Assembly: GCA_036785705.1 (NCBI GenBank)
Contig: JAWUZG010000159.1
Coordinates: 4,402,001 to 4,466,000, forward strand
Length of the DNA stretch: 64,000 nucleotides
Reading direction: 5' to 3'
DNA from: Acanthornis magna
Taxonomy: Eukaryota > Chordata > Aves > Passeriformes > Acanthizidae
This document shows, one piece after another, positions 1 through 13,161 of the stretch. The notes under the pieces are model-generated. The model was not told where the DNA came from, did no database searches, and was given only the letters and a program-made list of their open reading frames with translations. Numbering within the stretch: the first letter of the stretch is position 1; every line of letters begins with the position of its first letter. The translations under genes and the position numbers were made by a program.

Positions 1-32
1 GGTAAATGATGGACAAATTTACCTTTAATTGC

Positions 33-48
33 TTTTTTTTTTTTTTTT
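33..48. repeat. Poly-T run (16 T)
   Basis: Sixteen uninterrupted T followed directly by AG. It is a simple homopolymer, either the residue of an old retrotransposed poly-A tail on the minus strand or slippage. Confidence 0.9.
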
Positions 49-278
49 AGATCTCCAAATGCTATTTTAAACCAACAGATCACGAATTTCTGTATTTTGT
101 GGTATTCCTCTCAGTTTCTAGAGGTCTGATTAAAAGAAAAACATCCAAACTCTTGCTCTATGTAGGTTGCAATAGAAGAGCTGCCACTGTAATTATGAGT
201 TTCCCTTGTGGTGCTCCCAAGGAGAGCAACCATGGGGCTCGTGGTCCCTGCTTGGAAAATCTCTGATGGAATGTAATA

Positions 279-304
279 GAGAGAAAGAGAGAAAGAGAGA
301 GAAA
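279..304. repeat. GA-rich microsatellite
   Basis: A purine-only run made of GA and GAAA units. It is short and imperfect. Confidence 0.85.
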
Positions 305-3096
305 CCATGTCCAGAACTTCCAGAAAATCCCTTCCTTGTCCTCTGCCCTCCCCCTGCCGTGCTTGGCCAGCCCGGGGAAGGGACCCCTTCCTTCCTTGGG
401 TGGTGGCAGAGGCAGGACTGTGCCTGGGGTGTTTTCCCTGCTGAAAACATTCCCTGCAGCTGTCTGGTTTTCCTCTTTAGCCTCCAGCTTGGGAGAAGTG
501 GGGTTTGGCTCAGAAAGGAGCTGGAAACACGCACTTATCAGTGACTCAGAGAGGCCATAATTCTACAAAGATGTAAAGGATGTCGAGTCTGGGGGATATG
601 ATCCTTTGCAAGAACGTGCCTGAAAAGCACCAAAACACACCAGTCCTCACTTTTATCAGTACCTATTTCTTTTCCTTCTGAGATGGATCCTTTTTTTGGA
701 GAGACATTTAGGAGCAGTCTCCCATACACCTTCCCTAGGAGTTGCTCTTGCGGTTGTTTGTAGTACTGAGGGTTTGAATGCCTGGCGTCAAGCACAATTT
801 TACTCAAATACGTGAATCACAGACACACATGGATTTTCAGGATGAGAGCCCAGATAAGTAGAATTCTGTTAACACAGTAGCTACTTCTGCTTTTTTGTAA
901 CCTGTGATCTGAAAAAGAAACACTCATACCCTGCTCTGGCTCAGAACGTTTTTAAAAAAATCTAAAACTCAATTACTAGGATTTGGCGACCTTACAAAAA
1001 GAAACAGCACCTGATTAACTGATGAGGAAATAAACAGCAGCAGTGTAATGTGACCTTTAAAGAGCAGCTCATGAAAATTTTTTTGAAACATTTCTACTTA
1101 AAGGATGTGTCAAGAATATACTTTCTGTGGTTGTTCTCTTCATTCTGTACTGCTGCTTGTCTGACACTGTGGCATTTGGGATTTGAACTATGGATTCTCC
1201 ATAATTCTGATGTTTCATGGGTTGTGTATCCAGACATGGACTGAGATTGCAATTACAGTGGTACTGCCACTCTAAGGGAGATTGTGGCATCCCTCTTTTC
1301 TGAAATGAAACTTTTATTGATGTGGTGATTTACCTCATGAAATAGGGAATGTTCTAATCAGTTCTGAATTTGTCCCATGAAATACTTTATTAGAGTGCCA
1401 GTGGTCACATTAGTAGACACATCAAAAAAGTGCTACAATCAGACCCAGAATTTCTGATAAATTTTCAGATCACCCCTTTCCCTCTTACCTCCTTAATAAC
1501 AAAAATGATATTAAGAATCTATAGTGTAGCTCAGCCACGGCTCTTAAATACAGGTGTGAAAAGAAAGCTGGAGCTCACTCTGAATGCTTGTATGGTAGAG
1601 GCATGTGAATCCATAAATGTAATACAAGTAGAAATACTAGAAAATATTTTGAAATTTTTTTTATTTACTATTGGGCAAATTACTATCCTTTAAATCTGAC
1701 TTCTTAGGTAGAGCACCAGAGAGAACAATCAAATGGAACTTGGTGTCATATAAATGTGCTTTATCAGAATTCAAATGTGACATATAACCAGTTCTACTTC
1801 AAGTAAGAATTTTCTTATAACTTTTTTTGTTCACTTTCAGCTTTGAACTAAATCAAACTATTATGTCCACAAACAGTAAATTAATTTTCTTATTTTAAAT
1901 AGATGATCTACAAGTCTTTTCTATATTGAAAAAACAGGAAAAATATAAGTCCCTCAGATGTTTGAACACACCATTAAAAACTTGTAATTTTCATGTGACT
2001 TTTATACTCAAAGTCAGTTGAATGCTGTAGAATCTATTTTCCATTACACTGTTGCAGTTATGAATAAATGGGAACATTTATCTTTCATTTCCATTCCCAC
2101 TTTGATTACCTCACACTCTTGCTCTCTCTGTTCCTCCACCCCTCTCTTCCTGGGCTGTTTTTCTGAAGGATGCTGACAATCAGCAGTGCTGACAGTCAAT
2201 ACTTTGCCATCAGAACTCCAGAAGCACCCAAAACTTCAGGAATAATTTAAAGGCCTCCAAAGGTGCAGCCACCTGTGCTCCTTTTCCTTCTCTTTGTTCA
2301 CACAGAAACAGGTGACTCAAAAGAGCATGACCCAGATCTGAAATGCAGGCTCAGGTCCTTCCCTGAATTTGTATTTGAGAATAAAATATTTGTATATGAA
2401 ATTTAACTCAATTAAACTTGGAAAAGGTGGTTATATCTCACAGATTCTCTTTCTCAAATCAATTTCTTTTTTAAGCTGGAAAAGGATCCAAGAGCTCCTT
2501 ATCTCCCTGGATGTTGCTTTTTTTTTTTCTTCCCCAGAAAAAAATCCTTATGTGGCCAGTACAAAGAGAATTGTTTATGCTTTTCTGAGTGAATGCCAAG
2601 AAGAAAAGAACCAGAAAACAAAGACTAAACCCTTCTTGAGTTTGCTACTTTAATTTTCTGACAGTCTGTCACACTGAAGCAGAAAAATCTTAAAAATTCA
2701 GTTTATATATTTCCTTTAAAACTATTTGGGAAGCTGAGTGTGCACCAGCCTTTGAAGAGACTATAATCTAGGTTGAAAGCATAAGAGGGAGGCATATTAG
2801 AAACTTTTTTCTTCCTTTTGTTTTCTCTTCAAAATTGAATGGGACAAATCATCACAGTTCTGTTCTCTCAAAAGCCATTGAACATCTGCCACCAGATAAG
2901 GATTGTCAGCCTCTGTGCAGAGCTCGCGCGCAGTAATCACTGCTCGCGCTGACAGTTGCTGCTCAGAAGAGGATGTGAACTCAGGTTCCCCCCGTCTCTT
3001 TTGGCCATCTCCTATCATCCGCCCTCCCTAGCTGCCTTCCCACTGCTGTCTTTCGTAGAGCCTGTTTTTTTCAAGGCATTTTGTTTTTACTGTTTT

Positions 3097-3109
3097 AAAA
3101 AAAAAAAAA
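3097..3109. repeat. Poly-A run (13 A)
   Basis: Thirteen uninterrupted A. No interspersed element could be recognised immediately upstream. Confidence 0.85.
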
Positions 3110-3228
3110 GTGGAGTTTTTTTTAAAAGTTTCTTCCAGTGTTGCCTTCATTTTTGGGTCTTTTTCTTTTGCTTTCACATGGAAATTAGGTTTATACTGTC
3201 AGCAGTGACTGTCCACTTACTTGACTCT

Positions 3229-3262
3229 GTCAGGTTTCAAAACTTGTCAGGTTTCAAAACTT
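3229..3262. repeat. 17-bp perfect tandem duplication
   Basis: Two exact head-to-tail copies of a 17-bp unit, 3229-3245 and 3246-3262, beginning GTCAGG and ending ACTT. Exact identity suggests a recent duplication by slippage. Confidence 0.95.
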
Positions 3263-5652
3263 CTCAGCTATTTATTAATTTAAAGGAAATGAGCAGGTGC
3301 TCTAAAAACAAATATAAGCTCATGCTTTCATTTTGGCTGAGTAACACAACTATTCTCCTCCCCAGGAGTGTGCTTGTAGCTCAAAATATATATAATATAT
3401 AAAATGAACGATGTGTACGTGGGTTTATGTAGTGTCTGTGGCACAGACATGTACCACATCAGAGTTATCCTGCAGCAGGTATTATAAGCAGGTAATCAAA
3501 TAATAAATATATCCATGGCAAAAGTTCTGCAAAGCAGATGTTTGGAGTGCAGTGAGTGTTATTCAGCCAAGCAGCCATTGCTTAATCACCTTCTTAGCAC
3601 ACCAAGACACAATGGCTAAAAAACTTTGCAAAAAAAGGAAACTTGATGGTACCTAGCATTCCCCAAAGGATTCCTCCTGGAAATGTTGCTTCCTGGAATG
3701 AATTTGCAATAAGGCAAATAATTTAGATATCTAGAGCAAGCCTACTACAGATATGAGGTACAAATATTAAAGTTCTTTGCTACTTCTGTGTTTAATCAAA
3801 ACACGTTAGTTTAAAATATGCATTTCAATCCCAGTTATTTCATATTGTATATATATGTATTGGTAAAATAAATATAGGTCTAGTATTGTTTAATAAAAGA
3901 ATAACAAAATGATTCCTGACATAATCACCTTTAAGCTTATCCCTGACCTCATATATTTTAATTATGTATAAGAGCTAGATGATCTCCTGTGCAACAAGGA
4001 GCCCTTCATTACCTGTAATTCCTATTTTATAACTTTTTTGTTTGATCTGTTCCAGGATTCATTCTGAAGAAATTCAACAGAATAAATTATCATTCTCCCC
4101 AACCATTTGACTGTAGCTTTGAATATATAATGTATCCACCCATGTATATTATTTATGAAAGATTGATTATTCTTTCATCTCAATATCCCTTTTATGTCAA
4201 GAGAATTTCAGATTTAACACTTTCCTTCCTGGACATGAGGAATTGCTGTCCAAAAGTGCTGCTGGATCCCACATGGGCACATCAAAGCCAGCTGAAAGCT
4301 CACCTGGGTACGTCAGCAGCAGCTGCAGTTACACTTTTGACTCATAGGCTGCTAAAGATAACTCAAGGGATGGGAAGGGGAATAGGTGAATGGACTTTAT
4401 CATGCATGCCCTGAATGATGAAAACATGCTCTTTTAAAGCTGGATCAGCATGGAATTTTAAATTAAAATTTTGGCGCTGCTTTGCTGCACCAGGTTTTGA
4501 CCAGTGAGTGGAGTAGTAGTGAGCTCAAACTGCCAAGAAAATCTAGGAAAATGGGGCTAAACCTGAACTAACTGAAGGTTTATAGTTGGAAGCCATTTAG
4601 GTTTCAGTGGATTTGCTGTGTTTGTATAAATAGAGTGAAAATAAATAAAACAGTATGTTTGTGTGGGAAAATGCTGCATTTGCTTTTACCTCCAGGTTTT
4701 GGTGAACCTGGGAGATTTGTGTTTCTCAAGGACAGATGGCTTTGTCACCACTTCCCCTGTGCTGCTGTCGGTGACAAATCTCACAGCACACAGGCTAAGG
4801 TGGGGTGTCCTCACCGAACAGAGGGGAGAGCTTTGGGCTGGGCAGTGCATTATCCTTCCAAAGGCTGTTCTCAGCGTGATCTCACAGCAAAGGGTAAATT
4901 AAATATAATTTCCACAGGCAGAGCTTTTCCAAGGTGTGCACACCGTTCTCAGCAGCCTGGATCAGATGCCAGCTCCTCTCTCAAAGAGGACTGTACCAGT
5001 TTTGGATTAAGGATGGGTGTAAGGAACTTAAATTTAGGATTGTTGAGATATCCAGGAGCACCCTTTGGTTGTTATTTATATTGTTCCATCAACCAGAAAA
5101 ATCTTCCCTGTGACTGCAAATTATTTAAACTCCTTTCTTCTGTCCACCCTGTAGCTTTTGTCCAATTTGGATTAGCTCCAGCTATTTTTTTATGTAGAAG
5201 CAGAACCCAAGCAAAAGCCACCTTGGTGACAGTGAGATGAGTTACATATGGATGGGTATTTGGGTCATCTGATGCCCCTGGTGTCAAGTACCATTCTTTG
5301 TGAAGTTTGAGGATTTTTACAAGTACATTTCACACTGCATTTTATCTCTCTGAGTTGTCGAGGTTGACTAGGAAATGGATGGTCAAGGAATAGTTAATCT
5401 TGTAGCTTAAGAGTTAAGGTCAAGGTTATAATTTGTAACACTTCTGCTGCTTCTTAAAGTTTATCTGTTCGTCCTGTGCCTTCATAGGTGTTTTGTCATG
5501 AGATGATCTTTGCAAAACATGCAGCTGTTTTCATTTTTTGGTGATCTTTCTGGTGGTCAGATATTTTCACTCACTTTTTATCTTTTCTTTCCAATAATAT
5601 GATAATTTTTTGCTCGCATTTTTTGTACAAAGTCTTTTCCTCCATCTGTGCT

Positions 5653-5712
5653 AGGGGAGTTGGAGCTAGATTATCTTTAAGGTCCCTTCCAACCCAACCC
5701 ATTTTATGATTA
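5653..5712 (+). mobile_element. CR1 LINE, 3' tail fragment
   Basis: The segment carries the characteristic end of avian CR1. A GTTGGA...TAGATTATCT stretch is followed by AAGGTCCCTTCCAACCCAAC and then a degenerate copy of the terminal ATTCTATGATT repeat, here ATTTTATGATT. CR1 is the dominant non-LTR retrotransposon of birds and is usually truncated at its 5' end. Only about 60 bp are recognisable, so this is a very short insertion or an eroded one. It has no coding capacity. Confidence 0.88.
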
Positions 5713-7080
5713 AGTCACTGGGCAAAATAATTGGATTTTTGATCTAAAACCAATGTGAAAAAAGATCAAATTAAATATGGGTTTCCTAAATTATGACTTT
5801 TAAAGTATAAATAATATAAAAGTCATAAAGAATTTTTTTTTAAAATGGTGGAGTCATACTATGATTTAGAGTTGTGAAATCAAACTAATTTCTTGTTCTG
5901 CATTTTGAGGAGGGAGGAGAGTCTTTTGGTCAAAATAACTCTTGGTAGAAAACTGAAAGGCTGCTCTAGGTTTTGGTTTAAAATGAAGTTTCACCTAAAC
6001 TTGGTTTTGCATTTTATGATGAAAATATGTTGTCAGGTTGTCCAATAAGGTTATCTTTTGAAATGTGTTGCCTAAGCAATAAGTAGAGTAGAAATTATTC
6101 AGTCATCACCCTGTCAAGCACTGCGTGATTCCCACTGGCATTTGGGAAGATGACGTGCAAACCAAGGCCCTAATTCTGTGAAGATATCACATTCTCCAGT
6201 TTGTGCACAAGAGCAGCCAGCAAATTCTATGGGACTGCAGTGTATATAAACTGTATTTGCTGGCTGCCGTCCTGCAGGATGCTCTAGGACAATCCACTCC
6301 TGTAAACTCTCCCTGGATGTCTTAACTCTTGTTGGTTCTAAGAGCCATTTTGTGTTTTTATCAATGAAAAGATAAGGCAATGCAGTTGGGGAGTCTGAGT
6401 GCTGGAATTCCAAGGAACAGGCTTGCTTTCCAAACATGCCAAGTATTTGTTGGTTGGAAACTGTGCCTCAGCTCCTCTCTCTTTAAAACCACTCTTAACC
6501 TCTCCTGCACAAAACTACAGAGGGCATCATCTGCCATGAGTGCAGCTCTGTCACTGTTTTTCTGCAGAAATAATTTTAGAACATCTGGAATATTAATGAC
6601 TTGGATGGCAGGGAATGCAGCAGCATTGCACTACGAGGGTGTGCATTTACCCTTCACAGCTGAATTCCACCAGACTGTGCAACACTGGAGAATTTCTTGT
6701 CCACCAGTAAGGCTGAGTTGAATCTAACTTTGCAGAGCTCTGGTAGCAAAAAACTTTAAAATCCTTTTTATTTTTGCTATTTTGCGTCCCTTGGTTTCCT
6801 TATGCCGCCAGTCTAGCAAGTTTTGTCCTGTTCATGTGTCCTTTCATCGAATTTAATTTGCTTGATTTTTTGGTTGTTTTGGTTTTGGTGAGTTCTTTCC
6901 GAGGGGGCAAAGGGTGAGGGCAGAGACGAAGGCACAATTTGGGGGAGGTTAAGTTTTTGTCCCATTGAAATTCTTACCTCCTTTTCCAAGAACAAGAAAA
7001 TTCCCCTTTCTTTCTCCTCTGTGCAACACAGCTCTGAGCTTATTTGAAGCCAATTTTCTACAGTGGGAGCTAAAGGAAGG

Positions 7081-7260
7081 AGCTGGGCTCCCTTCATCAC
7101 TGAAGTGCGACTTTATCTGAGTCACTGGAGTCGCGCTCTGCCCGAGCGGCTCATGGCTGGAGGCTGTGTTTGCTCCATCACAGAGAGATTCTGAGTCACG
7201 GCGTTTGACAGCGCTGGGATCTTGTCTCCAGCAAGCACTCGGTGCTCAGCCATGGCTTGT
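7081..7260. promoter_or_regulatory. CpG-richer pocket with two AP-1-type sites (candidate)
   Basis: By hand count this 180 bp has 50 C, 53 G and 9 CpG, about 57% GC and an observed/expected CpG ratio near 0.61. That is just under the usual minimum length for a CpG island but unusual in this AT-rich window. Two TGAGTCA motifs, the AP-1/NF-E2 consensus, lie at 7118-7124 and 7192-7198. Activity as an enhancer or promoter is inference only. No TATA box, initiator or downstream gene was seen. Confidence 0.3.
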
Positions 7261-9282
7261 GCTCGGCTCTGCTGCTCCATCTGTTTCCATGGCACTGCTC
7301 CTGCTCAAGGTGAAACGCCAGCTCTAATAGGACACAAGTGCCAAGGGAAGATTAGTTTGGATAGCAGGGCTCATTTCTGCTGGAAGAGCCCTGTCTGGTG
7401 TAGGAATTCCCCTCTCACAGCCGTGTCATGCCAGAGCCAGCCTTTTCTCCATTTCTGCTGCTTGTTTCCCTCTCAGTTCCTCTCCTCCTGAAGCTGCTCT
7501 CCCAAGCACTCCGAAGCCAAGGCTGGCCCCAGGCTTCATTCTGCCTCCATCAGCACCCCCAGCTGAACAGCACATGTGTCTGATTTGGCTTCAGTGGATG
7601 ATTCCTTGTGGTTTAAGAACTAGCCAAGACTGCTGTGGTTGATTATGATATCCCATCCTGTTAGTTCTTCGTATATTATTTCTCTTACTACATGATTATC
7701 ATCCTGTTTCTTAAATAAACTTTGCCCTACCGTGCATTTTGTGACTCAGAGAATAACTTTGTAAGTTGTTTATGCATCTCTGTAAGTAAAAGGCTTTCTT
7801 TTTGTATTTAAAATTAAATTGATGTCATTGTTCGAAGGTCCTTGAGCCATTCTAATTGATCCTGAAACTCTTAAGGTTAGAAGTTCCCTTCTTTCAAAGA
7901 TAACAGTTTTAATAATTTATCCGTTACTCTTTTAATATACGTTTCTTTTTGAACTTATCTTTCAGGGGAAAGGCAGTTAACAATGAGAAATAATGTATTT
8001 GCAGTCTTAGGTTCCTTTATCTGCTGGTTGTTTGGATTGTTGTTTTTTTTCTGAAGTACTTTCTGTTCTACCCATCTGTTTTTGGCAAAGCCTGAAGAAC
8101 TTGTCATTTTGGGCCCCCTTTAACTAAAGCTTGTCAGCATGATATTTTAGATATCCCTGTACCTGAAGTTTTAGGGTGGATTTTCTCTGTATCTGGATAT
8201 ATTTTGAAGCTGTTTAGAAGGTCTTCTGCTATTGCCATAGCCCTGGTGCAGCCTTCTGTAGCATTTTAACTATGAACAGGAGTCTGGAAAAGCAGCGAGG
8301 TTGGAGTCATTTTATCAAAGGATAAGAGAAAAGGTTGGCTGGAGAAATTGCTATAAACAAAGTGAATTGTTCATTGCAGAAGGAAAATGAACTTGCTCTA
8401 TGGAAGATTAACTGTCTATTAACTGTAGCCCAGGAAGGGAGAGCAGACAGTTGCTCAGGATATATTAATTTGCGGTAGCTCAGTATCTCTGCCTCCCACT
8501 CAGTTAACGTCACTCTGTCTCTTTATTTTATTCTTCCCCAGAGATTTTTTAATTACCTTTTCTTTATTCTCTCTGTTCAAAATTAATGATGGAGTAATTA
8601 TTAGTTGTAAATCAGAATGCCTGAAGATGAAAAGACCAGTGCTAGAACTCAGGACTGAAGCAAACCGAAAGCTTCATCGCCTTCCCACAACATTCCTGGA
8701 GATTTCCAGCTGAGCAAATTCTTAGTCTCAAGAACATGTTTTTGCATAGATTTTATTTCTACATCATGAGATTAGCCAGGCAAACTATAGCAAACTGAGT
8801 ATCTCAGCTGAGATGCCAAATCACAGAGTGCAACTCTCCATCAGAGACTTTTCTGATGTGAAAGGAAACAGCTCCCCAGGCATGACTGTTTGGGGAGATT
8901 TGAAGCAGGTGCTGGCCCCAAGTTTGGTGGGCAATTTTTAGGTTTATAACCTGTCTCAGGAGTGCTGATAAAGTGGGACTCAGCTGAAATAAATGGGCAG
9001 AATGGTCGTGCTGGTTTTGTCAGATGCAGAGGCAAGGGCAGATCTCAGCTCTGTGCCTCTTCTGCCTTTTGTGTTTTTGCACTGTGTGATCTGTGTGCAA
9101 TGTACAGCAGCCTGAACCAATATTTGATGTGCTGTGAAGGCAGAGAAAGACCAAAGCAACCCTATTTAACTCCAAAAATCAGAACTTTTCAGTGCCACTT
9201 AACGCATGGGAATAAGTAATGAGCTGAGAAGAGATTTGGAGAAGCTGCCCTGCCCAGATTTGCTCTGCGCTCTGTGCACGAG

Positions 9283-9330
9283 TGCCTGACAGGTGTCTCC
9301 TCTGCTGGGTTTGTTGTCAGGTGTCAGGCA
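9283..9330. repeat. Inverted repeat, 9-bp perfect arms
   Basis: The left arm TGCCTGACA (9283-9291) and the right arm TGTCAGGCA (9322-9330) are perfect reverse complements around a 30-nt loop. A second, weaker inverted pair of GTGTG and CGCACAC type follows at once. The arms are too short to argue for a microRNA precursor. Confidence 0.6.
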
Positions 9331-12300
9331 GGGATTTGTGTGTGCCACGCACACCCTCACTCACAAATAACTGATGTGTTTGCTCGGAGGAATGGTGAAT
9401 GATCAGCAGAACACGGGGCAGCAATGCTGCGCGGCTTTAATAAAACTCCTCACACTGGGGCACCGAGCGCTCAGAGAAGTCCTGGTGCCCTTCTGGCAAA
9501 AGAACAAATTACTTGTGTCATTTGCTGTTGATTTTTATGCAAGCTCTGACATTACAGTAGGTTTTATACTAATTTTTGTAAGTTTGCTGTAGTAATTTAT
9601 TATAATTTAATGAATTGTTGGAATTGTTAATTATGATAAGGCAGGAGTGGCTCACAAAACACCTTCTGAGGATTGCCTGTGCTGCAGAGTGTAATAAGTA
9701 ACAGGTTTGAAACCTGTGCAATTCACATCAGATTACATTTATATTTTTCATTAAATAATACCAAAATTAGATATTTCAATTAATAACTCCTGTGCTAGGC
9801 ATCTCAAATGCTTTCTGTGGAAGTTTTTGTTACTTGGGCAGCTGAAATACCTGGCAAAGAGAGAGAAGAATCAGCTGACAAATCAACAGATGCAGCAGCA
9901 AGAGATTATTTTAAAGTGGCACATCCTGCATTTAAAACTGTTCGAAATTCAGGTTACATGCAGAAGAAAATCCAATCTCTTGCCATTCATGGAGAAATTA
10001 TAAATTCCAAACAAGTTGAGATATTATGCTCCAGCTATCTAAATGTAGAGTTCCTATACCAGCAGGAATACTGGAATAGCATTTTATTTCCTATAGTGAT
10101 GAAACTGGCAAATTCACCACTTAAATTAGTTTCTGTGAGGTTTTTTTTTCCTTCTATGGCAATTGTGAAAATTGTATTTCTATTTATTCCGTCAGGATTT
10201 AGTGCTGGTGGTTAACAATTATGTGGCAAGGTAGTAGCCTTAACAGAAATTCCAGTACATGTATTTAGGGTGAGACCATTGATAGAGTGAAAAATGCCAG
10301 TGGAATGTTGTATCATAAATTATTAAGCAATAATAAATGAAAACCAGAATGAATAACTGAAAGTCTTCTGAGTCAAGGTGATGATTGCAATAAATATCTT
10401 CACCGAAATACTTTTCCCTGAGTTAGTAGGATGTGAAAAATCCAGCTAGCTACATAATAGCAGAGCATTTAGAGCACTGAATATCTGATGCTGGAATTCT
10501 GATAATAAATTGGATTAAAAATCTCTAGGACTTTCAAGCAAAGAGTGCAGAATGGGCCACACTTGAGCCCCTCTGTATGTCTGGTGGGATCTTTCCTAGC
10601 AGGGATTTTGCAGCACATTCTGTCCTAAAACATTTGGAGATCTTTGAAGGAAATAAATGTATTATTAAGTGGTTTTTTATAGTTTGTTAACGTTTACCTT
10701 CCTAAGTATCTCCTCCAAACTTTAGATTCCAAAGGACTCCCAGAATATTTAGAATAGCTGTAGAATATCAGCAAACCTGGAGTATCATTTCCTTCTAATG
10801 GCATTTGTGCTGTATATGTGAATCAAAAAGTCAAATAACATATTTCATTTTCATCACAACATGATTTTTCTGTCTGACATTAATACAAGGTCAAATAAAC
10901 ATCGCACGGGAAGGAAATAAATCCGAATTTGAAGTCTGAAAGGGCAGTCATATTTCTTGAATGTTCTGAATGTCAGCTTTCTGATAGGAAACTAATACAG
11001 TGGCAGAGAGCGGGGACATTTGGAGTTGTCTTTTGTATTCACATCCAAGTTTAATTTCTTTGAATCCTTGGTGTTCCCCATGCAGCAGTGTCTTATGGCA
11101 TTTCTAATGTTTCTCTTAAACTGCAGCAAATGAAAAGCTTTGAAAGGTCAGGCGTTCTTTACCATATCAAATAAAATAAAGCTAAGTTAATAGATGTTAT
11201 TTAATAAAACAGAAAATGATGTCTCAGGCAGATGTGTTGTTAAAGATGAACTTCCCTTAGAGTTTTGGTACCATAGAATGTCTCACAGATTTTAAGCTCT
11301 TCTAAAAAAATATTATACCGGGTGTGCTAATAATAAATCATATGTTTTTTTAAATCCTGGGCTCTATTGTGCCCCGTAATTATAATGGTAAGTTATCATT
11401 CAGGGACAGACAGATTAACACAATCATCCTCTGACCTACATGTCCCAGAAAATGAAATCTAATGTCAAAAATAAGAACAGTAAATTAATATTTAATTCAA
11501 TAGCTGAGAATAGGCAATATTCTCTCACTCTATAGTGTTAGAGTTCTGTTTGATTTTATTTAGTCTGTATGGTAAGAATAAGTAAAGATGAACGTCAGGG
11601 TAAGATAACCCCAAAAGATTTTTGTTTAGGATTTTCCTAAGAGTGTCCACAGTTATTTCTGATAAAAAGCTGAGATTGCCATTCTCCCTTGACAAAATGG
11701 ATCATAATCAGCAAATTTAGCTGACATTCTCTATAGAGCTACATTATAATGGTCTGAAGTTTCTACACCTAAGGATGAACTGTAATGAGATTTTATTTTA
11801 TTATTTTTCAGCTTGTTTCCTTGTTCTTAATACGCTTAGGGCATATTTTTCTGTGTACTGAGTAACAATTTTCTTTGAAATAATCCTCCTAGACCGAACT
11901 AATGTGTTCGTGATCATAAGTATATGTTCTGAACAAATAAATAGAACTTACCGAGAGGAGAAGTGATGAAAGCTGTGAGCACTTTAGAAGAGAGGCCCTG
12001 CTGTGGCACAGGTGTCTGCAGCCTCTCTCCTCCCAGGTCAGGTGTTAGAGAGGCACTGCTATTGCCAAGCCTCAAACTTCGCCCCTTTCCACACTTTCAG
12101 TCACTGACCATCCGAACCTGCGCGTATCCCAGTGACTGATTCCTAAATTTGCAGACAAATTGGTCCTTTTCAGGGAGCAGTGCTGGGAATCCAATTGCAG
12201 TGACGAGGCTCGTCCTGCCCTGCCGAGTGCAGGCTGGACTTTAGGGAAAGAAAAAGGGGTTTGGAGGATTTAGATTTTTGGTTTGGCATAAAGCAATTAC

Positions 12301-12445
12301 TGTTTTTTAAAGATGTTTCCTGCCTCTGAACGGTAGAAGATCACATGCGGAACCATCAGTTTCTGATTTTAATTTTTTCAAGTTTTTTAATATAAGCTGA
12401 AATTTCTATAGGCAGAAATTATCTTTGCGATTCCTTTTCCTAATT

Positions 12446-12475
12446 AAACAATCAATTTTTTTAAATTGATGGTTT
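12446..12475. repeat. Inverted repeat, 13-bp arms with one mismatch
   Basis: Arms 12446-12458 and 12463-12475 pair at 12 of 13 positions around a TTTT loop. The stem is AT-rich, and such a palindrome is not rare in AT-rich DNA. No function is implied. Confidence 0.7.
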
Positions 12476-13125
12476 CCATTGTTCTGAAAGCAGAGAAACA
12501 ACTATGAGTGGAAAGAAAATCTTCACAAGCCCTAGTTTTTTTTTTAAATAAAGACCTAGATAGAAGGAATTTAGTCTCATCCTCTTTCATTATTGCCTCT
12601 GAAATGAGGTGAGAATATATAATCCTCATACTTCTACCAGTGGCTCAGTCAGGACACTGCGCAAGAACCAATTGTTGTAGTAATTGAATTTCAGTAAAAT
12701 TTATGAATCCTCTTCAATAATGTCAAGTTTATTGAAATCTAAAAATAAAGAAACAGAATACTAGTCTGAATTATGAGTTAAGAAAGAATTGTAATATATA
12801 CAACTTGGAGCACCGCTATGAACACAGAAAACATATTGTACTTCACAGGAAATTAGTTTCCAAACTATTTGTGCTATTGTGAAATGTTACTCCATGTAAT
12901 CATTTGTAAGGAATAGTTTCCAAAATTTATCTTCAATGCGCTATCCAAAACACTAAATGAATATCAGTGGAGATTTCCATGGCATCAAGGGGAAAATGAA
13001 TAAGGGAAACTGAAGATAGAAATTAAAACCTTTCTACCATAAAAATCTGGTGAGGGGCTGGACAGGTCATTGTGCTCAAACACAAGAAAGGTGAATATCC
13101 AGAAGTACGGTGGGGTTCCAATGGA

Positions 13126-13161
13126 GATGGTGATGATGACGATGATGATGATGATGATGAT
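13126..13161. repeat. (GAT)n microsatellite
   Basis: Trinucleotide array of GAT units with two interruptions (GGT and GAC) in the 5' half and a pure tract of about seven units in the 3' half. It is a likely polymorphic marker. Confidence 0.95.

Larger units (their letters stand above)
1..5652. other. Unique AT-rich non-coding stretch, no gene supported
   Basis: No gene is supported here. The sequence is AT-rich, with poly-T at 33-48 and around 2518-2529 and poly-A at 3097-3109. GC-richer patches lie near 330-510 and 4690-4870. The longest open frame is 4635-5240 on the plus strand, 201 codons. Its predicted product has no domain I recognise, no signal or membrane pattern and no compositional bias, so I treat it as chance. 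A short CpG-containing cluster sits at about 2920-2955. The T-run ending in AG at 33-50 resembles a splice acceptor and is followed by 71 open codons, but nothing shows that it is an exon. Confidence 0.7.

Noticed and set aside
33..266. T-run followed by AG (acceptor-like) and 71 open codons to a TGA at 264
   Set aside because: The translation is not recognisable. Poly-T-AG is common by chance in AT-rich DNA, and there is no other exon or conservation evidence.
4635..5240. 201-codon open frame on the plus strand
   Set aside because: No recognisable domain, signal or membrane pattern, or repeat. A single frame of this length in 64 kb of two-stranded sequence is within chance expectation, and nothing nearby suggests a promoter or splice structure.
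9808..10215. 135-codon open frame with a hydrophobic C-terminal end
   Set aside because: The hydrophobic residues come from AT-rich codons (Phe, Ile, Val). No family is recognisable and no gene structure surrounds it.
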